Made by a program: the position numbers and the translations under genes. Below are positions 21,163 through 30,395 of a DNA stretch of 32,835 nt, piece after piece. The notes beneath the pieces are model-generated. The model did no database searches. It was not told the origin of the DNA and saw only the letters and a program-made list of their open reading frames with translations. Source of the stretch: Hydnum rufescens UP504 (taxonomy: Eukaryota; Basidiomycota; Agaricomycetes; Cantharellales; Hydnaceae); NCBI GenBank assembly GCA_014904985.1, contig MU128976.1:161309-194143 (forward strand). Reading direction: 5' to 3'. Position 1 is the first letter of the stretch; each line of letters begins with the position of its first letter.

Positions 21163-22446
21163 TCAAATCATAGCAGCCAAGCATTTGTGTAAAAGTGTAC
21201 AAGCTTTCAGGGTAGCAGGAGCTTCAGAATCAGGAGGTGGACATGCTGCTACTGCTTTTGAAAGCATAGTGAGAACCTGGTGCATCTTCTCATCATTTTT
21301 GGTAATATAGTCAGAGATATAAAACATAGCAGCTTTGGCACTCCTTCCTGATAATATACATTTCAGATCATGGTTATGATGGCAAAATACAAGAAGATGG
21401 GGATTGAAATAATTTACTGTACCATCTTGACACTTGAGTACAATTGAATTTGTGGCTTCATCAAAATGAGACTGCTGTACAATGTCATGTGGAAAAAGGA
21501 ATCGACAGTCATTTGGATGACCATACTTATGACACACATCCCTACATGTGTGACATTGCAATGCCTCTCCACACAATTTCACTTGTGCAATGAAATCAGC
21601 TTGAAAAGTAGGATCATCTGGATCTGGTGGTCGTTCAACATGGGGTTCATAATCTGGCCAAATTTCATCATCTGTTTCTGGCAAGTGATGATGGATGATG
21701 TCATCAAAGAAATCAAAAAATTGTGCTTTCCATTGTGTATCTGTTTTCATTTTAGCATGAACATCTGATGGGTTTAGACCTCCTTGCAACCAGATTAAGA
21801 AGTGTCCATGCAATTCACCACACTCTGTGAATTCTGCTGTTCCATAGTAAGCTTGAAGTTTTCCAAAGATGCCACCTGCTTCTGTACTCTTCTGCTTCTG
21901 ATGATCCCATCCCAGGAGATGCTTGAAAGTGTTTTCAATTGAGAAGTCAAAGAAATCAGCACCAGTGACAGGATCTTGGGCAAGTCAAATTGCACACTGG
22001 GCAGGATCAACCAGTTGTGGATGTTGTAAAGATAAATCTACCATTTCATCTCCATACATAGCTTGGAAAATGGGGCTATGACTAGCATTAGGGTTCAAAG
22101 TCATGTAGAGATGAGGTAAACCAAAGCAACCCATATAGGCTCGAATTTCATTGCGGACCTGAATTTTTGAAGCTGAAGATCCAGGAATTTTGGCTGAGAC
22201 AGCATTGACCTGTTTCAGAAGTGTCATTACATTCTTTTCTTGAGATGAGAGATCACAGATCTTCCCCTCATTCTCAATGTGTTTGGCCACCTTTTCAATT
22301 GACTCAGGACTAAGAGACACTAATTTCTGAGCTATGTAATCATAGTTTGATTTGTTCATTGTTATGGCACTGTGTAGATGAGAAGCATGACACTGATAGA
22401 TATTCAAGGCAATGAACATGAATGATTGGTGATAGTGGAATGCTCA
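21163..22446 (-). other. Helitron_like_N and HUH Rep nuclease domain
   Basis: The segment 21985-22419 contains Gly-Leu-Pro-His-Leu-Tyr-Met-Thr-Leu-Asn-Pro, typical of Helitron_like_N. After a TGA at 21985 the same phase leads to His-Gly-His at 21802-21810 (the metal-binding HUH motif), preceded by Cys-Gly-Glu-Leu. Two candidate catalytic tyrosines with three residues between them are encoded at 21319-21321 and 21307-21309, in Tyr-Ile-Ser-Asp-Tyr-Ile-Thr-Lys. In active elements these tyrosines nick and rejoin single-stranded DNA. All key residues survive although the frame is broken. Confidence 0.85.
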
Positions 22447-23784
22447 ATCTTCTAAATCAAAGTAGTAATTAACCTGAGCCTGTAAAGAGATTGGTATTTC
22501 TTGGGTATCATCTTCAAAGCCACCTATTCCAAAGGGGTATAGTGTAGGGAACATTCCTGGGAACAAGTTAGGGTTCTTGTATTCCGGAATGGGATCCACA
22601 CTTTGATATAAGTATATATCAGGAGTGTCTTGTGCAACATTACAAAGTGCTGATCCAAGAATGGTGTGGGCAGGTATGGAGGCTCCATCAGGGTCACAGA
22701 CCCCTGTTGATTCCAGCATTACTTGCAATAATGTATTAGGATTTTCTGTATCCTCAGAACTACACAGCTGAGATGCAAGATGTGCAGATAGACCAGCAGT
22801 GTCTTGTTCAAAGATGTCTTGTGCATGATCTGTGTGATTAAATATAACATGATCTTCAATGCCTGGGAGAGCATCATCATCACCATATTGATCTAGAATA
22901 GACTCATCAATGGTAAACCCTTGGTAAAGTTGATTGTTAACAATCAACCATTGCAGGAAATGTTGAACTTTTTTCTTACGAATATGAAAAATGTTCTTCA
23001 AACATGATTTAGGCACAGCAGACCCAGGACCAACAAAAACAACAGATAACATGTCATTGACATCAGCTGGTGTATGTGGGAGCACAGTAGCAGTAGATAT
23101 AACATTCTGGGAGTGGGCACATGTGTTTCCATGAAAGATGTAAGGATTTCAGGGGTCATCAGAATGATATAGTTTTGTCACATAGGCTGAAGCATGGTAT
23201 ATAGCACAAACTTTCTCTTCAATCCATGTGATATCTTTAAATTGTTCTAGACAATGCCCACAGTAAAGTTTGTTCTTGAGAGAAAACTTTGGAAGTTTAG
23301 GATGTGGCTTTGCTGATAGACATACATGGCATTGGTCACAAAGTTGAATGGTAGCATCATGAGATTTTTCATCAACATGTACACCAGATGCAACAAGCAT
23401 AAGTGAATGTATAGCTTGATTACTGAATACAAATTCATGTGACCCCTGAGATGTATATTGGCTTGACATTTGTAACAGTTCTAAGCCATAACCAGGTTCA
23501 ATAGCACCTCCATTCACATTATATTCCCACATGGTTGCTTTCATGCATTTACAACCACATACTGCACAGCATGGGGGTTTTAGCCAAATAGTTCCATCTT
23601 GAAAATCTTTGCAACACTTCATTTTTATCTCATCAGGTATTTTTTGTGGCCATGCATGATGTTCTTTGACTTGTTGTAGTGAAGTGTACCATAAGCAATA
23701 TTGAATACATGAGTGCAGCAAGGGGTTATTGAAGAAAGGTGGGCCAGCAGGAATGGCATTGTCATCTTCTTCCACATTGTACAT
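22444..23784 (-). other. Helitron N-terminal region: Cys-rich DUF6570-like segment
   Basis: Two open segments (23149-23784 and 22444-23085) share one phase, separated by a TGA where relatives have Arg. The first has zinc-binding-type cysteines (Cys-Ala-Val-Cys-Gly-Cys, Cys-Asp-Gln-Cys-His-Val-Cys, Cys-Gly-His-Cys) and the DUF6570-like run Leu-Pro-Lys-Phe-Ser-Leu followed by Thr-Trp-Ile-Glu-Glu. The second has Pro-Ala-Asp-Val-Asn-Asp-Met-Leu and ends with Phe-Pro-Thr-Leu-Tyr-Pro-Phe-Gly, a hallmark just before Helitron_like_N. This arrangement is common in basidiomycete Helitrons. Confidence 0.8.
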
Positions 23785-24301
23785 GTGTGAGATTAATGAA
23801 TATTGAGAACATATTCAAAGACACAAGACAGAGACAAACTTTGTACAGTACACATAGCAGGTATGGATTGACGATCATGACATTTTCAAAGTTTATCATG
23901 TAGTCAAGCTTGATCTTGAACATGGACAGGGGACCTGACCATGGAGTGTGACACTGTATTGTTGCCTGTGCTCAATTCACAGTTGCAATGTTTTTGGTGT
24001 TTATCACATAGTTGAGCCTCATCTTGAACACAGAGGGGTTCTGACCATGGAGTGTCTCACTGTATTGTGGCATGTGCTCAATGGGATGGTTGGGTTTGAT
24101 TCAGTAATACAACAGGGACACAAACATTTTGCACTGCACATGGCAGTTTTGTGTTGCTTATCATGAGGGGTGTGGTGTGCATGAGAATGTTGAGCTGCCA
24201 TGGTGTATAGAGATGTATTAACTCAAACAGATTTGAGTTTGTATGGAGTATTCCAGCATAGTACATCCTATAGCTTGCACATGCATTCCCCTCATTTTGG
24301 C
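23785..24301 (-). other. 5' flank of the Helitron gene
   Basis: No gene is visible. The stretch contains the 108-bp-period tandem duplication listed separately. A second pair of similar words (ACAAACTTTGTACAGTACAC near 23834 and ACAAACATTTTGCACTGCAC near 24120) suggests the duplication is part of a larger imperfect tandem block. Position suggests Helitron promoter or 5' end. Confidence 0.4.
23891..24082. repeat. Imperfect tandem duplication, two units, period 108 bp
   Basis: Unit 1 (23891-23975) and unit 2 (23999-24082) share GTTTATCA, TAGT, ATCTTGAACA, CTGACCATGGAGTGT, CACTGTATTGT and TGTGCTCAAT in the same order. The units lie directly upstream of the Helitron start on the minus strand. 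Confidence 0.75.
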
Positions 24302-25138
24302 TCAGATCAGACTAGAACTGAGTTCAGCCTCTGAAGATGTGCCTTTAGGTGGCTCTGTTTGGTGAAAGGCATGTAAGCAGAAATCAGCATCCATGCCCAT
24401 AATATCATCTGTGGAAGGTGAGAGGGAGGAAGAGGATGTATTGGCAAAGTTGCCATATGAGGAGTTAGGGACGGTGGTGGTGAAGAAGAGATCATCTGAG
24501 AAGAGACCACCTGCTGCTGGGGTGTCACCTTGACATCCAATGAAGGAGAAGGGATGGTCACCACCTGTGCTAGGTGGCAAGTGGAATTGACAGACGGCTC
24601 CAGTGTCACCAGTGTGAGAAGGCTACAGTTGAATGAGGGAGTGGGAGAAGATATCCCAGAGGTCATACTGGGTGTGACTACAGAAGACAAGTGAGAGCCC
24701 TGAATTAGGAACATTACACTGCTCAACACTGACTCCAGTCTCAACACTCTACCAAAGAGTTTGGGGTGCTGTTACAGAAAATGTTTCTTGGTCGATAAAG
24801 AAGGAATCCTGCACCTCTGTAGTAGCTCTGCATTCTTGTGCTCTAGGCACTCAGTTGTCTCTCTCACACAATGCACTGTTTTCGGCTTCAAGTTGTGCAA
24901 CCCTAGAGTGCAGTTCTGCAAACTCTCTTTTCCTCCAGTCCTGGCTCTCTTGAGCTGCAAGATGGTTGTGCTGGGCTTGGGCAGCAGCCTGTGCCTCCTT
25001 GCATGCTTTGCAATCCTCATTGGAATCGGAGAGATGGTGGCACTTGCTAGGAGTCAAAAAGGAGGGTGCAGGGCTGGGCTTGGGTGAAGAGCCAAGGTTG
25101 ACTGGGTTTGAGGTGCACATAGAGTGCTGTTCCGCCAC
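24302..25138 (-). pseudogene. Coiled-coil protein with Ser/Pro/Thr-rich tail, frameshifted
   Basis: The frame from 25138 encodes a Ser/Pro-rich N-terminus, then Cys-Lys-Ala-Cys-Lys-Glu-Ala-Gln and a heptad-like segment (Leu-His-Ser-Arg-Val-Ala-Gln-Leu-Glu-Ala-Glu-Asn) typical of a coiled coil. It stops at 24851. The heptads go on in the adjacent phase (Cys-Leu-Glu-His-Lys-Asn-Ala-Glu-Leu-Leu) after what looks like one extra base near 24855. The rest (24302-24747) is Ser/Thr/Pro-rich in two overlapping phases. There is no bZIP basic region. Function unknown; it may be a cargo gene or a neighbour of the Helitron. Confidence 0.4.
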
Positions 25139-25339
25139 CTATTGTGATCTTCAAGCAGGAGGATGTGGAGAAGAAGCTGAACAAGTGCTTGATGGAGTGT
25201 AAGGAGGCTGTGGACTGCGGAGAATGATGAGTCACATGTATTGGGTATGTGGTAGTGAGTAATTTTTGGTTTTGTTTCTGGATTGAGGTGCTGATGATTC
25301 CTCTCAGCATGCATGCCTGTGTCCAGTTGGCTATATTGC

Positions 25340-25525
25340 CCTCAGACTCACAATTAGACAAGTGGGGGAGGGGTGGAGTCATGTGTTCACCACTGTGCTC
25401 CATCCACTCAACCTCTCATGTCCTCTATCGGTCTCAATCATTAGTTATACATTAGTTTTTAGCCCCCCCTTTCCCTTCACTCACAGTTAGATAAGTGGGG
25501 ATGGGATGGAGTCACATGCTGGCAT
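25340..25525 (+). repeat. Pair of about 40-bp direct repeats
   Basis: The words ACTCACAATTAGACAAGTGG (about 25346) and ACTCACAGTTAGATAAGTGG (about 25481), each followed by a similar G-rich run and GGAGTCA, repeat at a distance of about 135 bp. No function is evident. Confidence 0.6.
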
Positions 25526-25788
25526 GTGCACTTGAAGTCAAGCTCTCTGTGGAACAGGTGAACACAAATGAGGTGGAGAATTCTGCAGACTGCATAGGGC
25601 TGAAAGCATGCTGTACATTGAACATGGTGGACAGCAAGCAAGATGTCTCATTCATTAAGCAAAATATGCACAGCCTTGGACACACAGCCTTGGACATTGG
25701 AAATGAAAGTCCTGGTCTTGTGATGTCTGAAATCCCCCCTCAAACCCTCTCTTACTTATGTAAGAGTCAGGGATATCCTAAATAGGAA
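25526..25788. other. No recognisable gene
   Basis: A plus-strand frame of 96 codons (25495-25785) is open but has no familiar motif and carries the general TG/CA-rich composition of the block. I do not call it a gene. Confidence 0.35.
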
Positions 25789-25939
25789 ATTATGTAATCC
25801 ACCCAAAAAAGCAGTGACATAATTGTGCACAACAATAATATTACATAATATTAAATTACATAATTAGTTGATGATATAATTAAATATATTATATAATACC
25901 TATTACCTAATATACATATTACCTAATTGATTACATAAT
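25789..25939. repeat. AT-rich segment bounded by an 11-bp inverted repeat (possible MITE)
   Basis: ATTATGTAATC at 25789-25799 is the exact reverse complement of GATTACATAAT at 25929-25939. The 130 bp between are almost pure A/T with several further TTACATAAT words. Size and ends fit a small MITE, but no clear target duplication is visible. Confidence 0.4.
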
Positions 25940-26041
25940 CCAGGTTGCATTACTACACCAGTGCTGACAAGAGGAGGCACCCCTGCCCCAGACCAACTCA
26001 AGGGGTGGGGGAGGGGGTAGAGGGGCCACCAGAGGGGGATC

Positions 26042-26186
26042 CTATAATGGGGGGATGATGGGTTAGTTCAAAAAATCAATAGTAGTGCAAAAAGGGCAGC
26101 CAGAGGCTGCCCTTTTTGTACTAGAGTAGCTAAAGTTACAATAACATACCTTAACACCACACCCCAGTCTATACTGGGGTGTGGTG
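26042..26186 (-). repeat. Hairpin-intron module 1
   Basis: Exonic hairpin A is a perfect 14-bp stem (26155-26168 with 26173-26186, loop CTAT). Five bases on, the minus strand has TTAAG then GTATGT, a good 5' splice site starting at 26149. Hairpin B within the intron pairs 26084-26101 with 26105-26122 (18 positions, one G-T) around AGTGCAAAAAGGGCAGCC. A branch-point match AACTAACC lies at about 26061-26069 and the intron ends TTATAG at 26042. Intron length 108 nt. Confidence 0.75.
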
Positions 26187-26323
26187 GCTTGTCCTGGGCT
26201 CTTGGTGGATGGAGGTGGTGTCATGTCATGCAACAGAAAAAATTTGCTGGCAATTGCCAGTAAATTGAACCTGGGACTCAACACCAGCAGTTGCCCAGTT
26301 TCAAAGGCAAGCCACCTGCTGCT

Positions 26324-26795
26324 ATGAAAAAGCCTAAATGCAGTAACCAGATAGACCAATATAAAAGGGTGCATTGCATTAGATAATATCCCATTACATA
26401 ATACAGTGATTCCCATTAAAAAAAGCCTAAATGCAGAAATTGGATGAAGTACATCCAAATAAGTGCTAAGCAGATCATTCTGAAATTTGGTGCATGATTG
26501 GAGACTACGTCTATGCAAATCATACTAAAATTTTAGCCAGATCCATTCATTAATTACAGAGCTATAAGGACAATAAGTTTAAATATTGAAAATAAATTTA
26601 CTCTCCCCACAGACAAGGTATGGACTTGAAATTTGACATGGGGTATGACCACATAATTAACTAAACGTGTGCCAAGAATCAGCTTATTCTGTTGGCTTCT
26701 AGGTATTCAACTCCCTTTTCAGGCAAAAAAAGAACAAAAGCTACCATGAATGTTAAACAGTTTAAAATAGACCTGAACTGGGTGGAATAGGCTTA
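26324..26795 (+). repeat. Dispersed repeat family, copy 1
   Basis: The order of words GCCTAAATGCAG, GGGTGCAT, TTAGATAATATCCCAT, ACATAATACA, AAGCCTAAATGCAGAAATT, then GCAAATCATA, CCAGATCCAT and ATTCAACTCCCTT also occurs at 31895-32835. An inner word, AAGCCTAAATGCAG, occurs twice within this copy, about 97 bp apart. Non-coding; the identity of the parent element is unknown. Confidence 0.7.
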
Positions 26796-27149
26796 TAATA
26801 TTATAACCCTGACTATATCTGAAAATGGAATCAATTGGATGTGTGGAAGTGGCTGAAATTGAGGGGGAGGGGAAGAAAGATCAAAAGTCCATTACATAAG
26901 ATGTAGAGCAGGGGTGGCTCTGATATTACATCACTGAGTTAATATATATGTGGGGAGTGCACATGACAGATATCAGCCCAACTGGACTCCATTTAGGGAG
27001 TGCTCCACAGGCCTCCCCCCTAAACAACAATTTCCTCCCCAGAGCCTTCCATCCATGCAATTGCCTTGAAAATACACACTTAGGTCATCCAAACACATAT
27101 ATAGCATCCCTCAAACTTTCAAATTCATGGCTCCAGTGGCAGAGTCTCC
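26796..27149. other. No recognisable gene
   Basis: The plus frame 26948-27172 has no motif and runs into the palindrome. Nothing else of note was seen apart from the word CCATTACATAA near 26890, shared with other repeats here. Confidence 0.4.
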
Positions 27150-27832
27150 ATAATATTTTCAAGTTTCACTGAAATACACCCTCCAGTTGGGACACTTCCA
27201 AAGCTCCAATCACTCTGATTTTTTGTAGACCACACCTGCTCACCATTTGAGCCTCAGCCCCCAAATTTCAGCCCATTCTGAGGACTTTTGATATCTGTCA
27301 CATGACCAAGATCTTCCCCTCCCCCTGCTTCACTCAGTCCTCTAGGTCATATGGACTTTGTTGCCATCTGGAGTAGTAGCATGTGACAGTGTATGATTCA
27401 AATTTCAAGATATTCCATGCAATATTCATGGAGTTATTCAAGAAACATTCTAGATCAATTCAATTTGGGGGTCAGAACAGCAGTATTTCCACTAAATACT
27501 GCTGTTCTGACCCCCAAATTGAATTGATCTAGAATGTTTCTTGAATAACTCCATGAATATTGCATGGAATATCTTGAAATTTGAATCATACACTGTCACA
27601 TGCTACTACTCCAGATGGCAACAAAGTCCATATGACCTAGAGGACTGAGTGAAGCAGGGGGAGGGGAAGATCTTGGTCATGTGACAGATATCAAAAGTCC
27701 TCAGAATGGGCTGAAATTTGGGGGCTGAGGCTCAAATGGTGAGCAGGTGTGGTCTACAAAAAATCAGAGTGATTGGAGCTTTGGAAGTGTCCCAACTGGA
27801 GGGTGTATTTCAGTGAAACTTGAAAATATTAT
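27150..27832. repeat. Perfect long palindrome, 2 x 339 bp, 5-nt spacer
   Basis: The left arm (27150-27488) is the reverse complement of the right arm (27494-27832) with spacer CCACT. Read base by base I see no mismatch and no length difference between arms; pairing stops at 27149/27833. The centre is at 27491. Neither arm has a recognised gene. Just outside the right arm is a TATTA/ATTT microsatellite. Such a perfect inverted repeat can be a very recent inverted duplication, a foldback element, or a fold-back sequencing/assembly artefact. Confidence 0.93.
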
Positions 27833-27841
27833 AATCAAATA

Positions 27842-27881
27842 CTATTATTATTATTATTATTATTATTTATTTATTTATTTT
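27842..27881. repeat. ATT / ATTT microsatellite
   Basis: About eight ATT units followed by several TTTA units, starting ten bases outside the right arm of the long palindrome and running towards hairpin-intron module 2. Confidence 0.9.
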
Positions 27882-27890
27882 ACAATACAT

Positions 27891-28016
27891 CTGGTGAGCT
27901 GATGGCTCACCAGTACCACAGAAAGAGCAGCCAGAGCTGCTCCTTCTGTGCAACTGTATCTAATACAATAAAAAAGACCTTTCACTAACACACCCACTGC
28001 AGCAGGTGTCATTCCT
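27891..28016 (-). repeat. Hairpin-intron module 2 (degenerate)
   Basis: Hairpin B is kept: 27917-27931 pairs with 27936-27950 (CACAGAAAGAGCAGC, one G-T). An extra hairpin, CTGGTGAGC with GCTCACCAG, lies at 27891-27913. Hairpin A is reduced to a weak CACC/GGTG stem near 27991-28008. The equivalent 5' splice site reads GTCTTT (27978), and no CTAAC branch point is found because microsatellite and palindrome replace the 3' part. The minus strand has an alternative GCAG|GTGAGT near 28029. Confidence 0.55.
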
Positions 28017-28119
28017 GTGTTACTCACCTGCCATTTGTTGGGTCATCACTCGCTGGGGTTTCATTTACCAGGATGTCATTCACCAGGTTTGGGGACAGGG
28101 GCTGGGCTCAGCTTGTGGG

Positions 28120-28260
28120 CTATGATAAACAATACATTAGTTACAAGTCAAAGCAGTGCAAAAAGAGCAGCCATGGCTGCTCTTTTTACACCACTGTAAT
28201 GTATAGAAACTCAAAAAACATACCTTAAATGAACACACCCGCCCCAGCAGGTGTGGTTCA
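28120..28260 (-). repeat. Hairpin-intron module 3
   Basis: Hairpin B is a loop-less palindrome of 18 positions per arm (28156-28173 with 28174-28191; GTGCAAAAAGAGCAGCCA). Outer words ATACATTA (28132) and TAATGTAT (28197) also pair. The intron runs from GTATGT (28223) to ATCATAG (28120), 104 nt, with TGTAACTAATG as branch region. Hairpin A (28230-28260) is GAACACACC with GGTGTGGTTC with one bulge, five bases from the 5' splice site. Confidence 0.7.
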
Positions 28261-28446
28261 TACATCCATTGTTGGCCAGGGTTCCACTTGGGGGAACCCT
28301 GTTCTGCAGTTTTGTTCAAGGGGTTTGGCTTTCAGGCCTTCATTCAGTGGTTTTGGGATTGCAGGGCTTTGCTTGGCACATTTGGGATCATGGGGTTGTG
28401 GTTGCAGGGTTTGGGGTTGTGGTTCATGTGGGTTCAAGTCCCAGAT

Positions 28447-28574
28447 CTAGAAAAATAAAGATGTTAGTTAAATATTAAAGCATCACAAGAAGAGCAGCTT
28501 ATGCTGCTCTTCTTGTGCCACAAAAAAAAATACTCATCTTGTAGTACCACACCCACTGCCATGGGTGTGGTACT
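28447..28574 (-). repeat. Hairpin-intron module 4
   Basis: Hairpin A is a perfect 13-bp stem (28543-28555 with 28562-28574; AGTACCACACCCA). Hairpin B is a perfect 15-bp stem (28484-28498 with 28503-28517; CACAAGAAGAGCAGC). Branch region TTAACTAACATC and 3' end TTTTTCTAG (28447) are good. The 5' site reads CAAG|ATGAGT, so the first intron base G appears mutated to A. Length 91 nt. Confidence 0.7.
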
Positions 28575-28697
28575 TTATTTTGCACTGTGGGGGGGCAAAC
28601 AGGCTCTTGGGTGCCTGTTCATACCACTGCTCAGGTTTCAATACCTGGGGTCACAGGGGTCTTCATGTTGGTACTCACTCTAGTGAAAGGCAAAGAC

Positions 28698-28840
28698 CTA
28701 AATAGAAAAACAAGTTAGTTAAGTGAAGGCAGTGCAAAAAGAGCACCTTTCACTGTTCTTTTGGTGCAGCTGTATCTACTGGGGGGACTCACCTTAGGAA
28801 TACTACCGCACACCTGCCACAGCAGGTGTGTAGTTCCTTG
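28698..28840 (-). repeat. Hairpin-intron module 5
   Basis: Splice signals are excellent: CTAAG|GTGAGTC at 28792, TTAACTAACTTG near 28711-28723, and CTATTTAG at 28698; length 95 nt. Hairpin B is imperfect here (28729-28770, with a two-base bulge). Hairpin A (about 28796-28837) pairs CACACCTGC with GCAGGTGTG and continues outward with bulges to GGAA/TTCC. The upstream exon on the minus strand reads Pro-Asn-Asn-Asn-Met-Leu-Asn-Asn-Asn, similar to the repeat exon near 30.3 kb. Confidence 0.65.
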
Positions 28841-28849
28841 GGCCCCTTG

Positions 28850-30234
28850 TCATCTGTCACACTGGCATCTGTTGCATTATTGTTCAGCATGTTGTTGTTT
28901 GGCACTGTAAGCAGGAAACGGAAGTCAAAGCCAGCCACAGTCCGCAAAATGGATACAAGGATGAAGAGAGGGGATCATGGGGCCAATCTGAATGTTCAGG
29001 TCCAAGGGGAGGGAGGTCTTTGGACAGGTGAAACTGTCCTGTATAGACTGAGCCTATCCAGACAATAAATGAAGGAGTTGTTAAATTGGGGAATCACACT
29101 CTAGGTCCTCCTATTGAGAGCCTATCAAAAGTGTTATTAGTGGGGGTTGAGTTGTGGAATTTACCCTAACACCAGCAGCAGTTCAACTAGCTTTTCAACT
29201 GGGGATGGGGGGAAAGACAATAGAAATTCGCATCTCCTGGACTTAATATACATCACAAAAAAATTCTATGGTAACCGGCGGAAGGGTGGGATTAAGGCGA
29301 AAATGATGAAAAAGAAATCAAGTCAAAAGCTTCAAAACTGAAGGAGATATTCCAATATCAACTCAGAATCAGAGAACATGGCTTAACCAAGGTATTCCTC
29401 CTCTCCTACTGAACAAAATACCTTGGGGAAAGGTGGAACTGGTCACTCTAAATGTACCTCCATCGAATATAGAGTTTTGGAACCATAATTGCCTTTAGTA
29501 ATCAGAAAAGCGGAGGTAAAAGTGAAATGAGACATGGGGAGACTAAATTACAGGAAGCCTAGTTCTAATCTACTCATTTTTCCCTTGATACCGTTCGATG
29601 CAGAATTTTAGCGTCTTTCCAGGGGTGGTTGTTTCTAATGAATCGGATCAAAACTGGTGGAGATATTCACAAAATACTGCAGGGTAGTGTGGAGCATGAG
29701 GTCAAATCGACCTGGAGGATGCAGTTCACATCTGATAAACGCATGTGTGGTATCGTTAGATAGGTATTGATCGTAGCTTTCTGGGAGCTATTTTTTTGAG
29801 TTGATCCGATCCAAACTGGTGGAGATATTCGTGAAATACTCCTTGAGAGTATTGGAATAGCCCCTATTTAACCTGTCAAAGTGGGAGTCATGTTATGTAA
29901 TCCAAGGTTGAATACTGCCCTTGAAGCAATTGGATACACTGATAGTGATACAATGGGTGGATGAAAGTTAGCAAGTTGAATTGCTGGAGCCTTGTTAAAC
30001 TGGCTTGGAATAAGTACAATTTGGATGGCCTGTTGAAGTGCCAAGGATGGACAAGTAATTGTCTCTTATATAGGGTGGAGGAAAAGTAAAAAGGACCACA
30101 GTTCCTGGGATGTGGAATCCATGCTATTTGATGGCCAGAGGAATAACAAGTGTGGATACAAGAGAAATGTAGAAATGTGGATTTGTTTGAGGAGGTAGTT
30201 GGGCCCAGATGAGGTATGTATGTAATGGGATTTT
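28850..30234. other. No recognisable gene; contains a short internal repeat
   Basis: Frames at 28826-29068 and 29147-29341 have no motif. The phrase CAAAACTGGTGGAGATATTC (near 29648) recurs as CCAAACTGGTGGAGATATTC (near 29810) with similar surroundings, an imperfect duplication about 160 bp apart. TGTTATGTAATCC occurs near 29891. Confidence 0.45.
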
Positions 30235-30395
30235 ATCCCTCCAACAGCATGTTGCCATTTGGTGTGTTGTCATTTGGCATGTCATTGTTTGGCGCATTGT
30301 CATTTGGCACATTGGCATCTGTCGCATTCCTGGTTGGGCTTTCCCATTTGGGGCCTCATCACTTGGCAAATTGTCACCATGGACCAGGTCATGAT
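30235..30395 (-). repeat. 15-bp minisatellite encoding pentapeptide repeats
   Basis: At 30251-30325 the plus strand repeats GTTGTCATTTGGCAT-like units with exact 15-nt spacing (five units). On the minus strand one phase reads Asn-Asp-Asn-X-Pro pentapeptides (Val-Pro-Asn-Asp-Asn-Ala-Pro...). Towards the splice site at 30396 similar pentads (Gly-Asp-Asn-Leu-Pro, Ser-Asp-Glu-Ala-Pro) appear in the adjacent phase, implying a 1-nt shift between. This would be the exon after intron module 6. A similar Asn-rich exon precedes intron module 5. Confidence 0.6.

Larger units (their letters stand above)
15377..23784 (-). mobile_element. Helitron, inactive, with captured host-gene fragments (minimum extent)
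   Basis: The Rep/helicase frame (17225-23784) and the host-gene fragments just downstream (MRD1 RRM, MBOAT) share the minus strand. Helitrons are known to pick up host-gene pieces, commonly with introns retained, as here. Neither terminus (5' TC, 3' hairpin plus CTRR) could be fixed, so the given limits are only the coding evidence. The OB-like frame at 12594-13013 and the coiled-coil frame at 24302-25138 could also belong to the element. Confidence 0.6.
17225..23784 (-). pseudogene. Helitron Rep/helicase gene, inactivated by in-frame stops
   Basis: From 23784 to about 20100 the minus-strand product lies in one phase, and from 20191 to 17225 in another. It is interrupted by stops at about 23149, 22444, 21985, 21163, 21157, 20461, 20413, 19544 and 19061, plus one frameshift between about 20190 and 20092. 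All but one of the listed stops are TGA, and at several (23149, 22444, 21985, 19544) the aligned family residue is Arg, so CGA to TGA is the simplest origin. Domain order is a Cys-rich DUF6570-like N-terminus, Helitron_like_N, HUH Rep, linker, PIF1-type helicase, and a C-terminal USP-like domain. With stops ignored, the product would exceed 2100 residues, the usual size for large Helitron proteins. The original function is rolling-circle-type transposition in the nucleus. Confidence 0.9.

Noticed and set aside
24851..25138. bZIP transcription factor
   Set aside because: Heptads are present but there is no basic region with the Asn-X2-Ala-Ala-X2-Cys/Ser-Arg pattern in front of them.
28430..28443. 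GGGTTCAAGTCCC resembles a tRNA T-arm
   Set aside because: No acceptor stem, A box or anticodon arm is found upstream at the right distance.
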